The notes beneath the pieces were generated by a model that was given only the letters and a program-made list of their open reading frames with translations, was not told where the DNA came from and ran no database searches. Both the position numbers and the translations under genes were made by a program. DNA of 64,000 nucleotides from Candidatus Brevundimonas colombiensis (GTDB lineage: Bacteria > Pseudomonadota > Alphaproteobacteria > Caulobacterales > Caulobacteraceae), in the NCBI GenBank assembly GCA_029202665.1, contig CP119326.1, positions 620,001 through 684,000 on the forward strand, given 5' to 3'. Below, piece by piece: positions 15,652 through 24,621 of this stretch (its first letter is position 1; every line of letters begins with the position of its first letter).

Positions 15652-15676
15652 GGAACCGCCGGGCAAGGATGGCGTT
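15652..15676 (+). promoter_or_regulatory. EcfG promoter of nepR-ecfG-phyK
   Basis: GGAACC (15652-15657), 16-base spacer, GTT (15674-15676), about 40-50 bases before nepR. It is divergent from the phyR promoter, with about 40 bases between the two -35 elements. Confidence 0.88.
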
Positions 15677-15723
15677 AAGCGCTGGCATCTCTGCGACGAC
15701 GTTGGGTGGGCCTTGTTCTGTCT

Positions 15724-15927
15724 ATGATTGATTCTATCGACTCCTCGCGCGCCCCGGGCGCAGACACCAAAGGGGAGGCCGGCCTCGAAGAAGCGCGTCT
15801 TCGCCAACAGGCCATCGGCGTGAAGCTGCGGCATATGTTCGACGAGGTCGTCAACGAACCGGTCCCCGACGAGTTCCTGGAAATCCTGAAGCGCGCCGAC
15901 GCCAAGGCTGCGGAAAGCCCCGCATGA
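15724..15927 (+). CDS. nepR: Anti-sigma factor NepR
   Basis: 67 residues from the ATG at 15724 (a GTG at 15706 would add six). The conserved core is QAIGVKLRHMFDEVVNEPVP followed by DEFLEIL, the helix-loop-helix that wraps the sigma factor or PhyR. In unstressed cells it holds EcfG inactive (family knowledge). Its stop overlaps the ecfG start as ATGA. Short and without a clear Shine-Dalgarno sequence, so the exact start is open. Confidence 0.95.
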   Translation: MIDSIDSSRAPGADTKGEAGLEEARLRQQAIGVKLRHMFDEVVNEPVPDEFLEILKRADAKAAESPA

Positions 15928-16535
15928 GCACCTCACGCCTGGGAGCGGCCCCCAAGCCGGCGTCCGCCGACGACGAAGGCTTCAAGCGCGAACTGGTCCT
16001 GCTGATCCCGCATCTGCGCGCCTTCGCCCGAACCCTGACCGGCGATCCCACCGCCGCCGACGATCTGGCGCAGGACGCCATGATGAAGGCCTGGGACGCC
16101 CGCGCCAGCTATCAGATGGGCACCAACATGAAGGCCTGGACCTTCATGATCCTGCGCAACCAATTCTATTCCGAAAAGCGACGGTCGTGGCGGCAGTCGC
16201 AACTGGACCAGGAAGCGGCTGAACGCACCCTGGTCGCCGTGGACGATCCCGAGGCGCCCGTCGCGCTGGACGAACTGCGTCAGGCGCTGAAGACCCTGCC
16301 GGAAGAGCAGCGCGAAGCCCTGATACTGGTCGGCGCCGGCGGGTTCGCCTACGAGGAAGCGGCCGAAATCTGCGGCTGCGCGGTCGGCACGGTCAAGAGC
16401 CGGGTCAGCCGCGCGCGCCGGGCCCTTCAGGCCACATTGGAACGCGGCGGTTACAGCCGCGACGGCCAAGCGGCCGGCGAGGCTATGCGCACCATTCTGG
16501 GCGAGGCCGACAGGCTGGCCGGCGCACGGAGCTGA
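15924..16535 (+). CDS. ecfG: General stress sigma factor EcfG (SigT type)
   Basis: 203 residues, ECF sigma factor. Sigma2 covers about 25-90 (LRAFARTLTGDPTAADDLAQ, KAWTFMILRNQFYSEKRR) and sigma4 about 115-170 (LKTLPEEQREALILVGAGGF, CAVGTVKSRVSRARRAL). It directs RNA polymerase to GGAAC-N16/17-GTT promoters (family knowledge), four of which are in this locus. Translationally coupled to nepR and followed 6 bases later by phyK. In Caulobacter the orthologue is called sigT. Confidence 0.96.
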   Translation: MSTSRLGAAPKPASADDEGFKRELVLLIPHLRAFARTLTGDPTAADDLAQDAMMKAWDARASYQMGTNMKAWTFMILRNQFYSEKRRSWRQSQLDQEAAERTLVAVDDPEAPVALDELRQALKTLPEEQREALILVGAGGFAYEEAAEICGCAVGTVKSRVSRARRALQATLERGGYSRDGQAAGEAMRTILGEADRLAGARS

Positions 16536-16541
16536 TCGACG

Positions 16542-18338
16542 GTGAATGCGCCGTCTGACGCCACACGGCCCCGACTGGCCAGAGCATGGACGAAGGACCG
16601 ATTCCAGGGCATTCGCTTTCGGCTGGGCGCGGCCATGGCCATGGCTCTGCTGCCGATCTTCGTCCTCAGCCTGATCCAGACCCAGGCGGATTTCCGTCGC
16701 CAGGCCGAGGATCGCCAGGTCGATCTGCAACTGGCGGCGGAACGCAGCGCTTCTGACGCCAAGGCCCAGCTGGACAGCGCTCAGGTCCTGCTGCGCGCCC
16801 TCAGCCCCGACGCCGCCGGCCCCTATTGCCCGGCGCGCCTGACCAACCTGGTCGGTCGGCTGGACGGCTATGAGGGGCTTTATCGCATCAGTCCGACCGG
16901 CGAGGCGACCTGCGCCTCCGGCCGACCCGCCGGCCTGCGATCCGGTGTGGCGCCGGCGGCGAACTCCCAATGGTTTCAGCGGCTGCGCAACGGCGAAGAC
17001 ATGGTGGTCATGCGCGCGCCGGACGACGCCGGCTATCGCGCCGCCCTGATCGTGGCGACACGGGCCGAGCGGCCGATGGGCCGTTTCGACGGGGCCATGG
17101 TGGCGGTGATCCCCCTGTCGGCGCTGCAACCCGATCTGGATGATCCCGCCCTGCCCTCCGGGTCCCAGGCGGCCCTGACCGACGGCGCCGGACGCATTCT
17201 GACGGCCAGCGAGGCCGGGGTCTTCCACCTGTCGGGCGGGGATGACCTGGCGGGCTGGGTGTCGCGGGCGCGGGCGGACGGGTCGGCGGTGTTCGAGGCG
17301 CGCGACGCGGGCGGCGAACGGCGCGACTACGCCGGCGCGGCCCTGGCCGGCGGCGACCTCTACGCCCTGCTGTCCGCGCCATCCCAGGGATGGCTGTCCT
17401 GGGCGCGGCTCAATCCGATCGGCACGCTTCTGCTGCCTCTGGGCGCCTGGCTGACCGCGTTCGCGGCGGTGATGCTGCTGTCCGAACGCATCTTCATCCG
17501 CTGGCTGGACTATCTGGAGCGGGTGGCGGCCATCTATACGCGCGGACGGTTTTCCGTGCGGCCGCTGCAGGCCATGAACGCGCCCGCCGAAATCCGCACC
17601 ATGGCCAAGACCCTGGACGAGATGGCCGAAGCCATCACCGTGCGCGACCGGGAACTGACCGACGCCCTGGCCGAGAAGGACGCGCTGATGCGCGAAATCC
17701 ATCACCGGGTGAAGAACAATCTTCAGATCATCTCGTCCCTGCTGTCGATGCAGCAACGGGCTCTGACCGACGCTCCCGCCAAGGCGGCGCTGGGCGACAC
17801 CCGTCAGCGGATTTCGGCCCTGGCCCTGATCTATCGCACCCTCTACCAGAGCGCCGACATTCGTCACGCGGATGCGCGTGAGTTCCTGAATGAACTGGTT
17901 GGCCAGTTGATCGCCAGCGAAGCCGGGCGCGGCCCCGTGGTGATCAGTTCGGTGGACGCCGATTCCCTGCATGTCGACCCGGACAAGCTGGCGCCGCTGG
18001 CGCTGTGGCTGGTCGAGGCTGTGACCAACGCCCAGAAGCACGCGTTTGCGCTGAACGGCGGCGAGCTGAAAGTCCGCTTCCGTGTTCAGGGCGACACGTC
18101 GGTTCTCGAGGTCGAGGACGACGGCCCCGGCGCGCCGGCCGGCGCCGAGGTCGGGGTCGGACGCACCCTGATGAGCGCCTTCGCCAAACAGCTGCGCGGC
18201 GAGACCGAATTCGTGGCGGCGCCGGGCGGCGGAACCATCGCCCGCATGACCTTCGCCACGCCCGAGGCGTTGATGCCGGTCGACCCTGCCGACAAGTCGT
18301 CGGTCGAAAAAGGAACCGGAGCCGTGGGGTCGCGTTGA
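16542..18338 (+). CDS. phyK: HisKA_2 family sensor histidine kinase, PhyK-like
   Basis: 598 residues, GTG start. Two membrane segments (about 29-48 and 289-310) enclose a roughly 240-residue periplasmic sensor region; a HAMP-like linker follows. The HisKA_2 phospho-acceptor motif is EIHHRVKNNLQIISSLLS with the His pair at about 387-388, then the ATPase domain with LVEAVTNAQKHAF and VEDDGPG. The position after nepR-ecfG and opposite phyR matches Caulobacter phyK, the kinase that phosphorylates PhyR. The GSR role is inferred from context and family. Its 3' end contains the promoter of the next gene. Confidence 0.9.
   Translation: MNAPSDATRPRLARAWTKDRFQGIRFRLGAAMAMALLPIFVLSLIQTQADFRRQAEDRQVDLQLAAERSASDAKAQLDSAQVLLRALSPDAAGPYCPARLTNLVGRLDGYEGLYRISPTGEATCASGRPAGLRSGVAPAANSQWFQRLRNGEDMVVMRAPDDAGYRAALIVATRAERPMGRFDGAMVAVIPLSALQPDLDDPALPSGSQAALTDGAGRILTASEAGVFHLSGGDDLAGWVSRARADGSAVFEARDAGGERRDYAGAALAGGDLYALLSAPSQGWLSWARLNPIGTLLLPLGAWLTAFAAVMLLSERIFIRWLDYLERVAAIYTRGRFSVRPLQAMNAPAEIRTMAKTLDEMAEAITVRDRELTDALAEKDALMREIHHRVKNNLQIISSLLSMQQRALTDAPAKAALGDTRQRISALALIYRTLYQSADIRHADAREFLNELVGQLIASEAGRGPVVISSVDADSLHVDPDKLAPLALWLVEAVTNAQKHAFALNGGELKVRFRVQGDTSVLEVEDDGPGAPAGAEVGVGRTLMSAFAKQLRGETEFVAAPGGGTIARMTFATPEALMPVDPADKSSVEKGTGAVGSR
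18312..18336 (+). promoter_or_regulatory. EcfG promoter inside the 3' end of phyK
   Basis: GGAACC (18312-18317), 16-base spacer, GTT (18334-18336). It overlaps the last codons of phyK and lies 50 bases before the small lipoprotein gene, which can thus be induced separately from the operon. Confidence 0.87.
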
Positions 18339-18385
18339 TACGGCAAGACCGCGGCGCTGGCCTCGGCTAACCTTTGGAGTCTCTC

Positions 18386-18523
18386 ATGCGCAAGATTTTC
18401 GTTCTGGTCGCCGCCGCCGCCGCCCTGACCACCGCCGCCTGCAACACTGTCGAAGGCGTGGGCCGTGACACCGCCGCCGCCGGCCACGCCGTCACCGGCG
18501 CCGCCCAGGACGCCAAGAACTGA
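18386..18523 (+). CDS. Entericidin A/B-like small lipoprotein
   Basis: 45 residues, too short for routine ORF calling. MRKIFVLVAAAAALTTAAC is a lipoprotein signal peptide with lipobox TAAC (Cys19); the mature part NTVEGVGRDTAAAGHAV and AQDAKN matches the entericidin pattern NTxxGxGxDxxxxG. Entericidins are stress-induced envelope lipoproteins; EcnB of E. coli is induced by a general stress sigma factor (family knowledge). Here the gene has its own EcfG promoter and a strong terminator, so it is probably a direct member of the stress regulon. Confidence 0.9.
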   Translation: MRKIFVLVAAAAALTTAACNTVEGVGRDTAAAGHAVTGAAQDAKN

Positions 18524-18557
18524 TCGTCTAGCGGCCGCAACGCCGCCCAGACGCTTG

Positions 18558-18590
18558 CAAGGCCCCGCTTCGTCGGGGCCTTGTTCGTTT
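18558..18590 (+). terminator. Intrinsic terminator after the entericidin-like gene
   Basis: Perfect 10-bp stem CAAGGCCCCG/CGGGGCCTTG, loop CTTCGT, followed by a T-rich tail. Confidence 0.8.
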
Positions 18591-18613
18591 CAAGTCCCCT
18601 CCAGGAGATCGCC

Positions 18614-20068
18614 GTGAACCAGACCGCCCGTAAAGCCGGCCTCGCCCTGCTGAAACAGCACGCCCTGATCGCGGGCGAAGCCGTCCCCGCGAATGGCGCG
18701 GGCGTCGCCGTTGACGACCCGGCGACCGGCGAGATCATCGGCCATGTGCCCGATCTGGGCGCGGCCGAAACGGAGCGCGCCATTGCGGCGGCGACTGAAA
18801 GCTTCGCCGACTGGTCCCGGCGCGATCCGCACAAACGCGCGGCCTTCCTGCGGGCCTGGGCGGCGCTGATCGACGAGAACACCGAGGGGCTGGGCGCCCT
18901 GATGGCGCTGGAGAACGGCAAGCCTTTCGAGGAGGCCAGGGGCGAGGTCGCCTACGCCAACAGCTTTCTGAAATGGTTCGCCGGCCAGGCCGAGCGTCTG
19001 ATCGGCGAGACCCAGGACAGCCCGCTGGGCCATCTGATCCTGACCTATCGCGAGGCGGTGGGGCCGTGCGCCCTGATCACGCCGTGGAACTTCCCCGCCG
19101 CCATGCTGACGCGGAAACTGGGTCCGGCCTTCGCGGCGGGCTGCACCGCCGTGGTCAAGCCCGCCAGCCAGACGCCGTTCACCGCCATCGCCCTGGCCGA
19201 GCTGGCCTATCAGGCGGGGCTGCCCAAGGGGGCGCTGTCCGTCGTCACCGGCGATGCGGCGACCATCGGCAAGGTGCTGACCGACAGTCCCGACATCCGC
19301 AAACTGAGCTTCACCGGTTCGACCGGCGTGGGCCGCAAGCTGGCCGAACAGTGCGCCCCGACGCTGAAGCGGGTGTCGATGGAACTGGGCGGCGCGGCGC
19401 CCCTGATCGTCTTCGCCGACTCCGATCTGGACCTGGCCGTAGCCGAAACCATCAAGGGCAAGTTCAGGAACGCGGGCCAGACCTGCGTCTGCCCCAACCG
19501 GGTCTATGTGGAGCGGTCGGTCGCCGAGACCTATGCCGAAAAACTGGCCGCCGAGGTGGCCAGGATCAAGGTCGGCGCCGCCTTCGACGACGGGGTCAAG
19601 GTCGGACCGCTGATCGAGGACAAGGCCATCGACAAGGTCGAGAAACACGTCGCGGCGATCAAGGCCGACGGCGGCCGGGTGCTGACCGGCGGATCGCGCC
19701 ACGAGCTGGGCGGCCGCTTCTTCCAGCCCACCGTGACCTTGGGCGGCAACGACGCCCTGTTCCGCGAGGAAGAGACCTTCGGCCCGATGATCCCCGTCTT
19801 CGCGTTCGACACCGAAGAAGAGGCGCTGGAGAAGGCCAACGCCAGCGATTACGGCCTGGCCTCCTATCTGTTCACCCGCGATCTGGACCGCGCCATGCGG
19901 TTCAGCCGCCGGATCGAAGCGGGGATGTGCGGGGTCAACACCGGCCTGATCTCCACCGCCGTCGCCCCGTTCGGGGGCGTCAAACAGTCGGGCTATGGCC
20001 GCGAAGGCTCGATCCACGGCATCGAAGAATATGTGGACATCAAAACCGTGACCCTGGCGCTGAAATAG
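18614..20068 (+). CDS. gabD: Succinate-semialdehyde dehydrogenase (NAD(P)+)
   Basis: 484 residues from a GTG at 18614 with AGGAG upstream. Aldehyde dehydrogenase superfamily: ALITPWNFPAAMLTRKLGPA, VVKPASQTP, SFTGSTGVGRKL, catalytic Glu in MELGGAAP and catalytic Cys291 in AGQTCVCPNR; the neighbouring Cys293 gives the CxC pair found in GabD enzymes. The C-terminal GVKQSGYGREGS fits GabD. It oxidises succinate semialdehyde to succinate at the end of the GABA shunt (family knowledge). No other gab gene is adjacent, so the physiological substrate is inferred. Confidence 0.9.
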   Translation: MNQTARKAGLALLKQHALIAGEAVPANGAGVAVDDPATGEIIGHVPDLGAAETERAIAAATESFADWSRRDPHKRAAFLRAWAALIDENTEGLGALMALENGKPFEEARGEVAYANSFLKWFAGQAERLIGETQDSPLGHLILTYREAVGPCALITPWNFPAAMLTRKLGPAFAAGCTAVVKPASQTPFTAIALAELAYQAGLPKGALSVVTGDAATIGKVLTDSPDIRKLSFTGSTGVGRKLAEQCAPTLKRVSMELGGAAPLIVFADSDLDLAVAETIKGKFRNAGQTCVCPNRVYVERSVAETYAEKLAAEVARIKVGAAFDDGVKVGPLIEDKAIDKVEKHVAAIKADGGRVLTGGSRHELGGRFFQPTVTLGGNDALFREEETFGPMIPVFAFDTEEEALEKANASDYGLASYLFTRDLDRAMRFSRRIEAGMCGVNTGLISTAVAPFGGVKQSGYGREGSIHGIEEYVDIKTVTLALK

Positions 20069-20123
20069 CGCCGGGCGGCCGCCCCATCTGTAATTCGTCG
20101 CGCTTCTGCGGCATAAGCCCGCG

Positions 20124-21170
20124 ATGAAGTTCCTCGACCAGGCCAAGATCTACATCCGCTCCGGCAACGGCGGCGCGGGCTCCGTGTCGTTCCGACGCGA
20201 GAAATTCATTCCCAACGGCGGCCCCGACGGCGGGGACGGAGGCAAGGGCGGCGATGTCTGGATCGAGGCGGTCGAGGGGCTGAACACCCTGATCGATTAT
20301 CGCTATCAGCAGCATTTCAAGGCTCAGACCGGCCACCATGGCCAGGGTCGCCAGATGCACGGCGGCAAGGGCGAGGACGTGCATCTGAAGGTGCCGGTCG
20401 GCACCCAGGTTCTGGACGAGGACAAGGAAACGGTCCTGCTGGACCTCGATACCCCTGGCAAGATGGAGCTGCTGCTGAAGGGCGGCAACGGCGGCTGGGG
20501 CAATGTGCGGTTCAAGGGGCCGACCAACCAGGCGCCGACCTACGCCAATCCGGGGCAGGAGGGGCAGGAACGCTGGATCTGGCTGCGGCTGAAGCTGATC
20601 GCCGACATCGGTCTGGCGGGTCTGCCCAACGCGGGCAAGTCCACCTTCCTGTCGGCCGCCAGCGCCGCCAAGCCCAAGATCGCCGACTATCCGTTCACGA
20701 CGCTGGCCCCGAACCTGGGCATGGTGGACCTGTCGCCGTCAGAGCGGTTCGTCATCGCCGACATCCCCGGCCTGATTGAGGGCGCCAGCGAAGGCGCCGG
20801 GCTGGGCACGCGCTTCCTGGGTCACGTCGAACGCTCGGCCAGCCTGATCCACCTGATCGACGGGACGCAGGATGACGTGGTCGAGGCCTATCGCATCATT
20901 CGCGGCGAGTTGGAGGCCTATGGCGAAGGTCTGGCGGACAAGGCGGAAATCCTGGCCCTGAACAAGATCGACGCCCTGACGCCGGAAGCGCGCGAGGAAA
21001 AGGCGGCCGAACTGGAGGCCGTCGCCGGTCGTCGCCCGATGCTGGTGTCGGGCGTATCGGGCGAAGGCGTGCCCGCCCTGCTGCGCGCCGCCTGGGCCGA
21101 GGTCAAGAAGACGCGCGGCGCCCTGGCCGGCGAGAGCGAGACGGACCAGATCAGCGGCTGGCAGCCCTGA
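20124..21170 (+). CDS. obgE: GTPase ObgE/CgtA
   Basis: 348 residues. The N-terminal Obg fold has the glycine-rich stretches SGNGGAGSVSFRREKF and GGDGGKGGDVW (about 12-46). The G domain from about 160 has GLPNAGKSTFLSAASAAKP, the DIPGLIEGASEGAGLG switch II, and NKID. The C-terminus after the G domain is short. It is a 50S-associated GTPase in ribosome assembly, the cell cycle and stress; CgtA was characterised in Caulobacter (family knowledge). Confidence 0.97.
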   Translation: MKFLDQAKIYIRSGNGGAGSVSFRREKFIPNGGPDGGDGGKGGDVWIEAVEGLNTLIDYRYQQHFKAQTGHHGQGRQMHGGKGEDVHLKVPVGTQVLDEDKETVLLDLDTPGKMELLLKGGNGGWGNVRFKGPTNQAPTYANPGQEGQERWIWLRLKLIADIGLAGLPNAGKSTFLSAASAAKPKIADYPFTTLAPNLGMVDLSPSERFVIADIPGLIEGASEGAGLGTRFLGHVERSASLIHLIDGTQDDVVEAYRIIRGELEAYGEGLADKAEILALNKIDALTPEAREEKAAELEAVAGRRPMLVSGVSGEGVPALLRAAWAEVKKTRGALAGESETDQISGWQP

Positions 21171-22304
21171 TCAGGCGTCTGACGCAGGCGCGATCCCGGG
21201 CTTGCGCCGAGGCGTTTTGGACGTCGCGGATGTCTTCGTCTCGTCCGCATAGGGTTCGCCGTCGCCGGACAGCAGGACCGCCATCCAGCGCGATCCCCGG
21301 AACTCGGCCAGGATGGCCATCGCCATGACCGCCAACGGCGTGGACAGGAACATGCCGACCACGCCCCACATCTTGCCGCAGAAGGCCAGGGCCAGCAGCA
21401 CCACGACCGGGTCGATGTTCTGGTTGTCGCCCTGCATCCGGGGCTGGATGAAGTTGCCGACTACGAACAGAATGACCTGCAGCCCGACCAGCAGGATGAC
21501 GGCCGGCCAATAGCTTTCGAACTGCGCCAGGGCGAACAGCGGCGGCGCCAGGCCAGCGACCGCGCCGCCCAGCACAGGGATGAAGCCAACGATGAAGATG
21601 ACGAAGGTCCAGAACTCCGGATTCTGAAGCCCCACCGCCCGCATCAGGATCCAGGCGACCACGCAGATCATCACCCCGGTCACCGACTGAACCCAGATAT
21701 AACCCTCGACACCGCCGCGCACGCGCTGGAACACCGCCACGGCCTCGTCGCGCTGGGTCTTCTGCGGGAACATGGCCACGATCTTCTTCCTGAACCCCGC
21801 CTGCGAGGCCAGCAGGAAACCCAGATAGACCAGGACGAAGAAGGCGCCCGACGCGATCCCCTGGGCCTGGAAGGCCATGGACGTCAGCCAGCCGCGCACG
21901 TCCACGCCATTGATCAGGTCCTGGGCCGTGGGCGGATTGGCCAGCCTGACCAGACCATAGACGTCGCGAATGATCTGATCGATGCGTGGGCCGATGTTCT
22001 GGGACACCCCCGACGCCTCGCCGAAGAAGCCGGCGGCCCCGTTCACGATGATCGCGATGGACACAAAGAAGGCCAGCACCACCAGGGTCAGGGCCGCGAT
22101 CCCCGCCCAGCGGCTGGTCAGCGGCGTGCGCGCCTCCACCGACCGCTTCACCCCGTCGATCATGATCAGCAGGAAGATGGCCATGGCCAGGGGCGTCAGT
22201 ATGTCCCGCAACCAGTAAAGCGCCGCCCCAGCGGCCACGGTGGCGATCAGGGCCAGGGCGTTTCGGGATGCGGTCGAGGAGGGCACGGCGACGGGCGTTT
22301 TCAT
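21171..22304 (-). CDS. AI-2E family transporter
   Basis: 377 residues with about eight hydrophobic segments. AI-2E/PerM family features: two early membrane helices (LIATVAAGAALYWLRDIL, AIFLLIMIDGVKR), a long middle soluble region (QNIGPRIDQIIRDVYGLV), and the C-terminal GFIPVLGGAVAGLAP and QPRMQGDNQNIDPVVVLLAL signature. Members export AI-2 or other small solutes or act in ion exchange; the substrate here is unknown. Its stop is immediately adjacent to the obgE stop on the other strand. Confidence 0.88.
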   Translation of the reverse strand: MKTPVAVPSSTASRNALALIATVAAGAALYWLRDILTPLAMAIFLLIMIDGVKRSVEARTPLTSRWAGIAALTLVVLAFFVSIAIIVNGAAGFFGEASGVSQNIGPRIDQIIRDVYGLVRLANPPTAQDLINGVDVRGWLTSMAFQAQGIASGAFFVLVYLGFLLASQAGFRKKIVAMFPQKTQRDEAVAVFQRVRGGVEGYIWVQSVTGVMICVVAWILMRAVGLQNPEFWTFVIFIVGFIPVLGGAVAGLAPPLFALAQFESYWPAVILLVGLQVILFVVGNFIQPRMQGDNQNIDPVVVLLALAFCGKMWGVVGMFLSTPLAVMAMAILAEFRGSRWMAVLLSGDGEPYADETKTSATSKTPRRKPGIAPASDA

Positions 22305-22402
22305 ACGCGTGTTGTCGAACCAGGCGACGGCGACGTCAATCGCTGTTCCGGCGCGGTTTGTAACGCGCTAGAGCTTTCGACGAGACCCCATCGGAGACCC
22401 CA

Positions 22403-23965
22403 ATGCCCGACGCCCTGCCCGGCCTGTTCCTCGGCCAGTCCGACGCCGCCCAGCCCGAAAACCTGCTGTTCAACCGCGCCAACCGCCACGGCGTGGTGGC
22501 GGGCGCGACCGGCACAGGCAAGACGGTGACGTTGCAGATCATGGCCCAGGGCTTTTCCGACGCCGGGGTGCCGGTCTTCTGCGCCGACGTGAAAGGCGAC
22601 CTGTCGGGCATTTCGCAGATCGGGACGCCCAGCGAGAAGCTGGTCGCGCGGGCGACCGAAATGGGCCTGACCCTGACGCCGCGCGCCGCGCCCGTCGTCT
22701 TTTGGGACCTGTACGGCCAGAAGGGTCATCCGATCCGCACCACGGTCTCGGAAATCGGGCCGGTGCTGATGGCGCGGATGCTGAACCTGAACGAGGTGCA
22801 GGAGGGTGTGCTGACCGTGGTCTTCCACGTCGCGGACAAGGAGGGCCTGCTGCTGCTGGATCTGGACGATCTGCGCAGCCTTCTGGTCTATGTGGGCGAG
22901 AACGCCGACCGGATCGGGCGCGAGGTCGGCAATGTGGCCCCCGCCTCCATCGCCGCCATCCAGCGTTCGTTGCTGCAGGTCGAGCAACAGGGCGGCGACG
23001 CCTTCTTCGGCGAGCCGGCCCTGAAGCTGGAGGACATGATCCGTGTCGGCCTGGACGGCCGGGGCCAGGTCAATGTGCTGGACTCGACGCGGCTGATGAA
23101 CAGTCCGCGCCTGTATGCGGCCTTCCTGCTGTGGCTGCTGTCGGAACTGTTCGAACAGCTTCCCGAGGTCGGCGACCCGGACAAGCCGCGCCTGGTTTTC
23201 TTCTTCGACGAGGCCCACCTGCTGTTCAACGACGCCCCGCGCGCCCTGCTGGAAAAGGTCGAACAGGTCGTGCGCCTGATCCGCTCCAAGGGGGTCGGCG
23301 TCTATTTCGTCACCCAGAACCCGGCCGACATTCCCGACAGCGTCCTGGCCCAGTTGGGCAATCGCATCCAGCACGCGCTGCGCGCCTATACGCCGTCCGA
23401 GCAAAAGGGGTTGAAGGCGGCCTCGCAAAGCTTCCGCGTCAATCCCGCCTTCGATACGGCCGAGGCCATCCAGGCCCTGGGCGTCGGCGAGGCCCTGGTC
23501 TCGGTTCTGGACGAGAAGGGCGCCCCGACCATCGTGGCGCGCACCAAGATCCGTCCGCCCGCCTCGCGCCTGGGACCGGCGACCGACGCCGAGCGTGCGG
23601 CGATCATGGCCGCCAGCCCGGTGCGCGGTCTTTACGATCAGGTTCTGAACCGCGAATCCGCCGCCGAAATCCTGGCCAACCGCCACAGCGCGGCCGATCA
23701 GGCGGCAGTTCAGGCGAAGGCTCAGGCCGAGGCGGCCAAGGCCGCCGAGGTTCAGGCCAGGGCCGATGAGAAGGCGGCCCAGGCTCAGACCCAAGCTCAG
23801 GCCAAGGCCGAGGCGCGCGCCGCGCGCGCGGCGGCGACCCCGGCGCGCCGCTCCACTCGCGAAACGCCGATTGAAGCCATGACCAAATCTGTCCTTCGCA
23901 CCGCCGGATCGACCCTGACCCGCGAACTGATGCGCGGCATCCTGGGCGGGTTGAAAAAGCGCTAG
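22403..23965 (+). CDS. HerA-like ATPase, DUF853/YjgR family
   Basis: 520 residues. P-loop GVVAGATGTGKTVTLQIM at about 32-49; Walker B FFFDEAHLLFNDAP; VYFVTQNPADIPDSVLAQLG; and the YjgR feature of reading NRANRHGVVAG at the start. About residues 430-485 are a long Ala/Gln/Lys/Glu-rich coiled coil (QAEAAKAAEVQARADEKAAQ), and the tail ends GILGGLKKR. HerA/FtsK-type DNA-pumping ATPases are the nearest known group, but the function of YjgR proteins is not established. Single gene. Confidence 0.88.
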   Translation: MPDALPGLFLGQSDAAQPENLLFNRANRHGVVAGATGTGKTVTLQIMAQGFSDAGVPVFCADVKGDLSGISQIGTPSEKLVARATEMGLTLTPRAAPVVFWDLYGQKGHPIRTTVSEIGPVLMARMLNLNEVQEGVLTVVFHVADKEGLLLLDLDDLRSLLVYVGENADRIGREVGNVAPASIAAIQRSLLQVEQQGGDAFFGEPALKLEDMIRVGLDGRGQVNVLDSTRLMNSPRLYAAFLLWLLSELFEQLPEVGDPDKPRLVFFFDEAHLLFNDAPRALLEKVEQVVRLIRSKGVGVYFVTQNPADIPDSVLAQLGNRIQHALRAYTPSEQKGLKAASQSFRVNPAFDTAEAIQALGVGEALVSVLDEKGAPTIVARTKIRPPASRLGPATDAERAAIMAASPVRGLYDQVLNRESAAEILANRHSAADQAAVQAKAQAEAAKAAEVQARADEKAAQAQTQAQAKAEARAARAAATPARRSTRETPIEAMTKSVLRTAGSTLTRELMRGILGGLKKR

Positions 23966-24003
23966 GTCTTGCAACGGGGCGGGGGCGAGCGCATCTCCCG
24001 CCC

Positions 24004-24564
24004 ATGTTCATCCAGACCGAACCCACGCCCAATCCGAATGTGCTGAAGTTCCTGCCCGGCCGCGACGTGTCGCCAGCCGCCGCCTTGGAGTATCGCACCA
24101 TCGACGAGGCGACGGCCTCTCCTCTGGCCGAGGCCCTGTTCGAGGTCGAGGGCGTCGACGGCGTCTTCTTCGGCGCCGACTATGTGTCGGTGACGCGCCA
24201 GGCCCAGGGACCGGAGTGGTCGGAGATGAAGGCGCCGATTCTGGGCGTCGTCATGGATCATTTCGTCTCGGGTCAGGCGTTGACGCGCGGCGCGGACGGC
24301 GCCGCCGACGACCATGCCGAGGACGACAGCGAGATCGTCGCCGAGATCAAGGCCCTGCTGGACAGCCGCATCCGCCCGGCGGTGGCCCAGGACGGCGGGG
24401 ATATCCTGTTCGATTCCTTCGACGAGGCGACCGGGGTGCTGAACCTTCGGATGCGCGGCGCCTGCGCCGGTTGCCCCTCCTCGTCCGCCACGCTGAAGGC
24501 CGGCGTCGAGCAGATGATGCGCCATTATGTGCCCGAAGTGACGCGGGTCGAGCAGACGTTGTAA
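24004..24564 (+). CDS. Nfu-type iron-sulfur cluster scaffold protein
   Basis: 186 residues. N-terminal Nfu_N domain (MFIQTEPTPNPNVLKFLPGR, VFFGADYVSVTR) and C-terminal NifU domain with the CxxC cluster ligands in GACAGCPSSS; DSRIRPAVAQDGGDILF precedes it. Such proteins carry 4Fe-4S clusters from the Suf/Isc machinery to target apoproteins (family knowledge). It heads a same-strand stretch that includes miaB, whose product is itself a double 4Fe-4S enzyme. Confidence 0.93.
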   Translation: MFIQTEPTPNPNVLKFLPGRDVSPAAALEYRTIDEATASPLAEALFEVEGVDGVFFGADYVSVTRQAQGPEWSEMKAPILGVVMDHFVSGQALTRGADGAADDHAEDDSEIVAEIKALLDSRIRPAVAQDGGDILFDSFDEATGVLNLRMRGACAGCPSSSATLKAGVEQMMRHYVPEVTRVEQTL

Positions 24565-24621
24565 CCGGCTGAAATCTTTTCGTCCTCGCCATGGGCGAGC
24601 CGGTGCGCCATCCTGCCCGCG

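Noticed and set aside
15933..18041. 702-residue minus-strand ORF opposite ecfG-phyK
   Set aside because: Antisense shadow of well-supported genes; composition is low-complexity Gly/Arg/Gln/His with no domain.
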